A stretch of DNA of 39,768 bases. It comes from Anaerolineaceae bacterium. Lineage in GTDB: Bacteria; Chloroflexota; Anaerolineae; Aggregatilineales; Phototrophicaceae. Both the position numbers and the translations under genes were made by a program. Location: the NCBI GenBank assembly GCA_007693385.1, contig REDR01000075.1, positions 1-39,768 of the forward strand. The letters are read 5' to 3'. The notes under the pieces are model-generated. The model made no database searches, was not told the DNA's origin, and saw nothing but the letters and a program-made list of their open reading frames with translations. How positions within the stretch are numbered: position 1 is the stretch's first letter; every line of letters begins with the position of its first letter. Shown piece after piece: positions 35,283 to 39,768 of the stretch.

Positions 35283-35339
35283 CAGGGTATGATACCAGTG
35301 ACAATTTTTGATCGGTGGCTTGATTGATTGAAGATAACC

Positions 35340-37538
35340 ATGAATAGAATTTTGTATCTGTGGCTAGTGCTGGCCGGTTTGATCGTGGTGGCGTGTGCCC
35401 CGCCGGATAGCGGCACGGCTGAACCGACGCCCGCCCCGACTTCCACCGCCGAGCCGAGCGCGACGCCGGTCTATAACAACCTCAGCGATGCCGAAGCCAC
35501 CGCGCTGACCTTCCTCGATTTCTGGGAGCGCGGCGACTACGAATTCATGTACAATTTCATCAGCCCATCCAGCCAGCAGGCTTTCAGCTACGATAGCTTT
35601 CTGGCGGCCTACACACTGAGCAACCGCGAGATTCGGCTGGAAGGCGTGACCACCGCGCCGCGTGCGCTCACGCGGCAGAGTAGCCGCATCGTCACATTGA
35701 CATACGACGCGACGTTCGACTCCGCGCTGGTCGGCCAATTCACCGACAATGACCGCCAGCTTCAACTGGTGCTAGACCACGAGTTGCAGGGCTGGCGCGT
35801 GGCGTGGTCGCCGGGCAACATCTTCACGGAGATGGGCGGCGGGGCGCGTCTGCGCATGGACACGGTGCAACCGCAACGGGCGGCGATTTATGACCGCGAA
35901 GGCCGCATCCTCGCCGATATGAACGGGCGCATCGTGACGGTTTTCGTCATCAAAAATGAAATCCCCGACGAAACAGCCTGCCTCAACACATTGGCGCAAG
36001 CCTTCAACCAGCCGACTGACGAGATACAGGCGCGGCTAGATCGCAATGATCCGAACTGGCTGGCCGATCTCGGCTGGATTGAGGCCGACTCCTTCCGCAC
36101 TTATGAGGCCGATCTGGTGCGCGATTGTGACGCGCAATTTGAAGGCCGCGCCACCCGTCGCTACATCCACGGCGAACTATACGCGCATATCATCGGCAAT
36201 GTCGGCTATCCCGAACCGGCGCAAGTGCCGCGATATGAGGCGCTCGGCTTCCGGCAAGATTCGATCATCGGCGTCAGTGGCATCGAAGCGACATGGGATA
36301 GTTACCTGCGCGGGCGGGCGGGCGGACGCCTGACGCTGGTCAACCTGAACGGCGATATATTGCGCGTGCTGGCCGAACGCGGCACCGAACCGGCGCACAG
36401 CGTCCATCTGACCATCGACACCGACCTACAGCGCTACGCGCTCCAGCGCATGACAGAAGAATTTGCGACATACGCGGGCGGCTGGGGCAGTACGTCGAAG
36501 GGCGGCGCGGTCATCATTCTGGATGTCAACAGCGGCGAAGTGCTGGCGATGGTCAGCTACCCGTCGTTTAACGCCAACGCTTTCACGCCGTTTCCGGTGA
36601 TGGGCATACAGGAAGCGGAGCGCATCGTGCGGGCGGCGGAAAACGACAGCCGCGAAGTCTTGCTCAACCGCGTGACGCAGGGCACGTATCCGGCGGGCAG
36701 TACCATGAAGACATTCAGCGCCATCGCCGCGCTGGATAGCGGCGTGTACGACTTCGGCACGCGCTACGCCTCTACCGGCATCTGGAATCGTGACATCCCG
36801 CGCCGTGACTGGCTGGCGGGCGGACACGGCAACCTCAACCTGACCGAAGCGCTGACCCACAGTTGCAATACCTGTTTCTATGAAGTCGGCTACCAGATGG
36901 ACAACATCGACCCGTATTTGATGCTGAGTTACTTCGAGATGATGGGCTTCGGCGATGATGTCGGCCTGCGTGACCTGCCCAGCGCTACCGGCTTTGTCGG
37001 CTCGCCGGATACCAAAGACCGCCACCATCCCGAGCCGTGGTCGTTCTCGGATTCGGTCAATATCGCTATCGGTCAGGGCATGGTCGAAGTGACGCCGCTA
37101 CAGATGGCGATGGGCTATATGATGATCGCCAATCACGGGCGCTACTATCGCCCGCAACTGGTCAGGCAGGCCAGCTTGTTGGGTGAATCCAGCTACCAGA
37201 TGCAACCCGATCTGATGGAAGTCATTCCGGTGCGTCCGGAAATCTTCGACTATCTGCACATCGGCCTATGCGACGTGACCACCCTGCGCTGGGGTACGGC
37301 GTCGCACATCTTCCAATGGGCGCCGCGCCTGATGGAAGAATACGGCGTATGCGGCAAGACCGGCACGGCGGAGCATCCGCGCCGATTGCCCCATGCGTGG
37401 TTTGCGGGATGGGCGCCCGCCGATGAGCCGGAAATTCTGGTCGTCGCGCTGGTCGAAAATTCCGGCGATGGTTCGGCGTATGCCGCGCCCATCGTGCGCG
37501 ATGTGATGCACTATTATTTCTACGGCGAAGCGCCGTAA
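35340..37538 (+). CDS. Class B penicillin-binding lipoprotein (transpeptidase)
   Basis: 732 residues from the ATG at 35340; a TTG four codons upstream is possible but less likely. The N-terminus (MNRILYLWLVLAGLIVVAC) ends in a lipobox-like VVAC, so it is probably lipid-anchored. An NTF2-like MecA-N-type domain (about 45-165) precedes the dimerisation domain, which carries YDREGRILADMNGR. The transpeptidase has all three motifs: Ser454-Thr-Met-Lys457 (YPAGSTMKTF), Ser508-Cys-Asn510 (THSCNT) and Lys673-Thr-Gly (CGKTGTAEHP). It cross-links peptidoglycan, as PBP2/FtsI do. Chloroflexota are often described as monoderm and low in peptidoglycan, so its presence here is of interest. There is no rodA/ftsW beside it. 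Confidence 0.92.
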   Translation: MNRILYLWLVLAGLIVVACAPPDSGTAEPTPAPTSTAEPSATPVYNNLSDAEATALTFLDFWERGDYEFMYNFISPSSQQAFSYDSFLAAYTLSNREIRLEGVTTAPRALTRQSSRIVTLTYDATFDSALVGQFTDNDRQLQLVLDHELQGWRVAWSPGNIFTEMGGGARLRMDTVQPQRAAIYDREGRILADMNGRIVTVFVIKNEIPDETACLNTLAQAFNQPTDEIQARLDRNDPNWLADLGWIEADSFRTYEADLVRDCDAQFEGRATRRYIHGELYAHIIGNVGYPEPAQVPRYEALGFRQDSIIGVSGIEATWDSYLRGRAGGRLTLVNLNGDILRVLAERGTEPAHSVHLTIDTDLQRYALQRMTEEFATYAGGWGSTSKGGAVIILDVNSGEVLAMVSYPSFNANAFTPFPVMGIQEAERIVRAAENDSREVLLNRVTQGTYPAGSTMKTFSAIAALDSGVYDFGTRYASTGIWNRDIPRRDWLAGGHGNLNLTEALTHSCNTCFYEVGYQMDNIDPYLMLSYFEMMGFGDDVGLRDLPSATGFVGSPDTKDRHHPEPWSFSDSVNIAIGQGMVEVTPLQMAMGYMMIANHGRYYRPQLVRQASLLGESSYQMQPDLMEVIPVRPEIFDYLHIGLCDVTTLRWGTASHIFQWAPRLMEEYGVCGKTGTAEHPRRLPHAWFAGWAPADEPEILVVALVENSGDGSAYAAPIVRDVMHYYFYGEAP

Positions 37539-37545
37539 CGTATCA

Positions 37546-38733
37546 TCAGATGACGCCCAGCGCCTCGCCGGTGCGCTTGAAGGCGTCTAGCGCTTCTTCC
37601 AGATCGGCCTGAGAGTGGGCGGCGGTGTTCATCACGCGGATTCGCGCCATGCCACGCGGCACCGTCGGGAAGGCAATCGCCATCGCAAACACGCCCCGCG
37701 CCATCAACTCGCGGCTGAATTGGCGGGCGGTGTGCGCCTCACCGAGCATCAACGGGATGATCGGCGTCGTGCTGTGGCCGATGTCGAAGCCCATCGCGGA
37801 TAGTTCGCGCTTCATCATGTCGCCATTCGCCCACAAACGTTCCACCAGATCGCCCGACTCCTCCAGCATCTCCACCGCTTCCAGACAGGCGGCGACATCG
37901 GGCACGGTCATCGCGCTAGAGAACAAGAACGGGCGGCCACGCTGTTTGATCCAGTCGATCAGCGTCTTGTTACCGGCGACGATGCCGCCCATCACGCCGA
38001 ACGCCTTGCTCATCGTGCCGACTTCAATATCGACTTTCCCGTGCAGGCCGAAGTGATCGACGATGCCGCGCCCGCCGCGCCCCAGCACGCCCTCGCCGTG
38101 CGCGTCATCCACCATCAACAGGATGCCATGCTCGCGGGCGACTTCGTGCAGTTCCGGCAACGGTGCGATGTCGCCGTCCATGCTGAAAACGCCATCGGTG
38201 ACGATCAAGCGCCGCCCGTATTGCCCGTCGCTCTCCGCGATTTTCCGGCGCAGATCGTCCACGTCGTTGTGCGCGTAGGGGATGATCTTGGCGCGGCTCA
38301 GGCGGCAACCGTCAATGATGCTGGCGTGATTCAGCGCGTCGCTGAAGATCGCGTCGCCCTTGCCGACCAGCGCCGGAATCGTGGCGAGATTAGCGGTGAA
38401 GCCACTCTGCAACGTGACCGTCGCCTCCGCGCCTTTGAACCGCGCCAGCCGTTCCTCTAGTTGATCGTGTAGCGTCATCGTTCCGGCAATCGTCCGCACC
38501 GCGCCCGGCCCGATGCCGTAGCGGTCAATTGCATCTTTGGCCGCCCGCTTCAAGCGCGGATGATTCGCCAGCCCCAGATAGTTGTTGGCGCAGAAGTTCA
38601 ACACTTCGCGCCCGTCAATCGTGATACGGCCATCCATCGCGCTCTCGATGGTGGGAATAGTGTTATATAGCCCCTGCTCGCGTAATTCGTCCAGTTGTTC
38701 CGCTAGATACGCGGTATTGTGGTCAGATGTCAT
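37546..38733 (-). CDS. kbl: Glycine C-acetyltransferase (2-amino-3-ketobutyrate CoA ligase)
   Basis: 395 residues of an alpha-oxoamine synthase. The N-terminal LREQGLYNTIPTIESAMDGR and NFCANNYLGLANHPRL, the IVDHFGLHGKVDIEVGTMSKAFG block with the PLP lysine Lys243, and MVDDAHGEGVLGRGGRG (Asp-His PLP pocket) match Kbl. It combines with threonine dehydrogenase to turn threonine into glycine and acetyl-CoA, but no tdh gene lies next to it. Closely related 8-amino-7-oxononanoate synthase (BioF) is the main alternative; no bio genes are nearby. AAGGAT lies about 8 bases before the ATG at 38733, and a TTG one codon earlier is not needed. Confidence 0.9.
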   Translation of the reverse strand: MTSDHNTAYLAEQLDELREQGLYNTIPTIESAMDGRITIDGREVLNFCANNYLGLANHPRLKRAAKDAIDRYGIGPGAVRTIAGTMTLHDQLEERLARFKGAEATVTLQSGFTANLATIPALVGKGDAIFSDALNHASIIDGCRLSRAKIIPYAHNDVDDLRRKIAESDGQYGRRLIVTDGVFSMDGDIAPLPELHEVAREHGILLMVDDAHGEGVLGRGGRGIVDHFGLHGKVDIEVGTMSKAFGVMGGIVAGNKTLIDWIKQRGRPFLFSSAMTVPDVAACLEAVEMLEESGDLVERLWANGDMMKRELSAMGFDIGHSTTPIIPLMLGEAHTARQFSRELMARGVFAMAIAFPTVPRGMARIRVMNTAAHSQADLEEALDAFKRTGEALGVI

Positions 38734-38777
38734 CAAAATATCCTTTTTGTATCCAATCCGGCTAACATTTTTTGCTT

Positions 38778-38816
38778 ATGGATAAAAGAAAACAAGTTGT
38801 CGTGGTTGGCATATGA
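38778..38816 (+). pseudogene. Dead copy of a gene start (first 33 bases of the 39736 gene)
   Basis: ATG at 38778 reads MDKRKQVVVVGI then TGA at 38814. The 33 bases 38778-38810 match 39736-39768 at 32 positions, the only difference being G for A at the first base of codon 2. It then diverges and stops, with no ribosome-binding site before it, whereas the right-hand copy has AAGG 5 bases before its ATG. It is therefore a left-over 5' fragment, not a working gene. Confidence 0.75.
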
Positions 38817-38842
38817 ATATTGAATTTGCACATCCTTTTACC

Positions 38843-38970
38843 GCGCCGGACTAAAGCCCGGCGCTGAGCTGTCCAAGCCGCCTAAAGGCGACTCTTTTAG
38901 GCAGGCGCTTTGAACAGTCCCCTTGAGGGGGCTTGTCTTTTTGTAGCCGGATGGCTTTAGTCTCCGGCGC
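38843..38970. repeat. Large nested inverted repeat between kbl and dps
   Basis: The 417-base gap 38734-39150 has no gene but holds this structure. The outer arms are GCGCCGGACTAAAGCC (38843-38858) and GGCTTTAGTCTCCGGCGC (38953-38970). The inner arms are GAGCTGTCCAAGC (38866-38878) and GCTTTGAACAGTC (38907-38919). The centre is CCTAAA / TTTAGG (38881-38886 with 38896-38901). The left arm can also fold alone (GCGCCGG / CCGGCGC). A separate CCCC-TTGA-GGGG hairpin lies at 38919-38930, followed by TTTTT. It is a MITE/REP-like element or a structured RNA. Confidence 0.6.
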
Positions 38971-39090
38971 TGAAGCGGCCCTTACACCCATCGGCATAAC
39001 ATCAGTCAAGAAATGGCGACATTGCTAATTCGATTCTCCATTATTTCACCCTTTTTTTGATTCTACCACGCCTCTGATACTGTTCTCATT

Positions 39091-39121
39091 TTCGGTCAAG
39101 GTGCGGATGATACGGTATAAG
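39091..39121 (+). promoter_or_regulatory. Candidate dps promoter
   Basis: GGTATAAG (TATAAG at 39116-39121) resembles a -10 box 30 bases before the dps start. TTCGGT at 39091-39096 is a poor -35 with a 19-base spacer. A good AAGGGAAG ribosome-binding site follows. Confidence 0.35.
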
Positions 39122-39150
39122 AGTAATGGCAAACACAAAGGGAAGTAAAA

Positions 39151-39657
39151 ATGACTGACATGCAAAAAGATCAGGTTAAGCTGATTAAACCCGACGTTGC
39201 CTTGACCGACGACGCCATCCAAAAAACTGTGCTAGCATTGCAAACTCTGCTGGCTGATGAACACGTGCTGTACATGAAGCTACGCAACTATCACTGGAAC
39301 GTGACCGGCCCGAACTTCATCACGCTCCACGAGCTTTTTGAAGAGCAATACACCGCGCTGGCCGACACCATCGACGACATCGCCGAGCGCATCCGGAGCT
39401 ATGGCGTCCGCGCCATCGGTACGCTGAAAGAGATGCAGGAATACGCACGGCTCGACGAGACGCCCGGCGCTCTGCCGCCCGCACGTGATATGGTCGCCGA
39501 TCTGGTATCCGACCACGAAACGCTGATGCGTCACCTGCGCGCCGCCGCCAACGATATGGGCGAAGTCGGCAACATGGGCGAGGAAGACCTATTCATCGGT
39601 CTATTGCAGGATCACCAGAAAAAGGCGTGGCTACTCCGCGCTCATCTGGAAGGCTAG
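39151..39657 (+). CDS. dps: Dps-family DNA-protecting ferritin-like protein
   Basis: 168 residues. The ferroxidase centre at the subunit interface is intact: His48 (NYHWNVTG), His60 (FITLHELFEEQYTAL), Glu64, Asp75 and Glu79 (TIDDIAERIRS), at the same spacing as in E. coli Dps (His51, His63, Asp67, Asp78, Glu82), with Glu64 replacing Asp67. Dps forms 12-subunit shells that oxidise ferrous iron with peroxide and bind DNA in starvation and oxidative stress. The N-terminal tail (MTDMQKDQVKLIKPD) has only three lysines, so DNA binding may be weak. It stands alone with its own promoter, ribosome-binding site and terminator, and lies between two direct copies of the start of another gene. Confidence 0.93.
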   Translation: MTDMQKDQVKLIKPDVALTDDAIQKTVLALQTLLADEHVLYMKLRNYHWNVTGPNFITLHELFEEQYTALADTIDDIAERIRSYGVRAIGTLKEMQEYARLDETPGALPPARDMVADLVSDHETLMRHLRAAANDMGEVGNMGEEDLFIGLLQDHQKKAWLLRAHLEG

Positions 39658-39684
39658 ACCGCGCTATTAATTTGCAAGATCAAG

Positions 39685-39709
39685 AGGGGCGATTAATGCG
39701 CCCCTTTTT
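39685..39709 (+). terminator. Rho-independent terminator of dps
   Basis: AGGGGCG (39685-39691) pairs with CGCCCCT (39699-39705) across ATTAATG, followed by TTTTT, 27 bases past the dps stop. Confidence 0.85.
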
Positions 39710-39735
39710 GATTCCAGCGATGACACAAGGTTTTT

Positions 39736-39768
39736 ATGAATAAAAGAAAACAAGTTGTCGTGGTTGGC
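39736..39768 (+). CDS. Start of an FAD/NAD-binding oxidoreductase gene (runs off window)
   Basis: Only 11 codons are visible: MNKRKQVVVVG. A basic start followed by a V-V-V-V-G beta strand is how Rossmann-type FAD- or NAD-binding proteins begin (the GxGxxG loop would come next), for example NADH dehydrogenase type 2 or pyridine nucleotide-disulfide oxidoreductases. The frame is open to the edge, with AAGG 5 bases before the ATG. The family call is an inference from very few residues. Confidence 0.5.
   Translation, partial: MNKRKQVVVVG

Noticed and set aside
1-39768. CRISPR arrays, tRNA or rRNA genes, prophage or insertion-sequence transposases
   Set aside because: No regularly spaced repeats, cloverleaf-like sequence or transposase/integrase motifs were seen. 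The tail-tube-like protein is isolated and does not make a prophage.

Overview
This is a GC-rich bacterial chromosomal window with dense single-copy housekeeping genes on both strands and short intergenic gaps. The gene style suggests a Chloroflexota bacterium of the Anaerolineae type. The signs are many exported proteins with SH3b or LysM modules and long Pro/Thr tails, single-TM proteins with Pro/Thr-rich linkers, an M42 aminopeptidase cluster, frequent GTG/TTG starts, and scattered short GGGGCG palindromes between genes. That assignment is inference from style; no rRNA or marker gene confirms it. I found no tRNA, rRNA, CRISPR array, transposase or integrase.

Region by region. Positions 1-5 kb (minus): the 5' part of an exported SH3-like protein running off the window, a GlsB/YeaQ-type membrane protein, DNA polymerase III delta (holA) coupled to a fumarylacetoacetate-hydrolase-family enzyme, and a HEAT-repeat membrane protein. 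5-12 kb (minus): a macro-domain protein overlapping a class IV aminotransferase, the repair factor Mfd, a Tat-exported class A beta-lactamase-like protein and a NagD-like HAD phosphatase. 12-20 kb (mixed): a GT39-type membrane glycosyltransferase, a one-domain response regulator, a LysM lipoprotein, DNA polymerase III delta' with an upstream protein carrying a duplicated 22-residue motif, a DoxX-type protein, a small membrane protein, an MFS transporter and a polytopic membrane protein.

20.8-24.7 kb (plus) is a tight four-gene operon, M42 peptidase - M42 peptidase - TPMT-like methyltransferase - M42 peptidase, with start/stop overlaps. It is the most system-like locus here. 24.7-31.9 kb: acetyl-CoA synthetase, a small membrane protein, a Bax-inhibitor-1-family protein, an AidB-like acyl-CoA dehydrogenase, a threonine/serine dehydratase and a Pro/Thr-rich membrane protein. 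31.9-39.8 kb: an SH3/excalibur exported protein, a methyltransferase, an orphan protein resembling contractile-phage tail-tube (gp19) proteins, a class B penicillin-binding lipoprotein, glycine C-acetyltransferase (kbl) and Dps. At the right edge a new gene begins (MNKRKQVVVVG, probably an FAD/NAD oxidoreductase). A near-identical copy of its first 33 bases sits 958 bp upstream as a dead fragment, so dps lies between two direct copies.

Functionally the window combines replication and repair (HolA, HolB, Mfd, Dps), peptide and amino-acid catabolism feeding acetyl-CoA (M42 trio, threonine dehydratase, Kbl, Acs, acyl-CoA dehydrogenase, FAA hydrolase), and cell-surface proteins.
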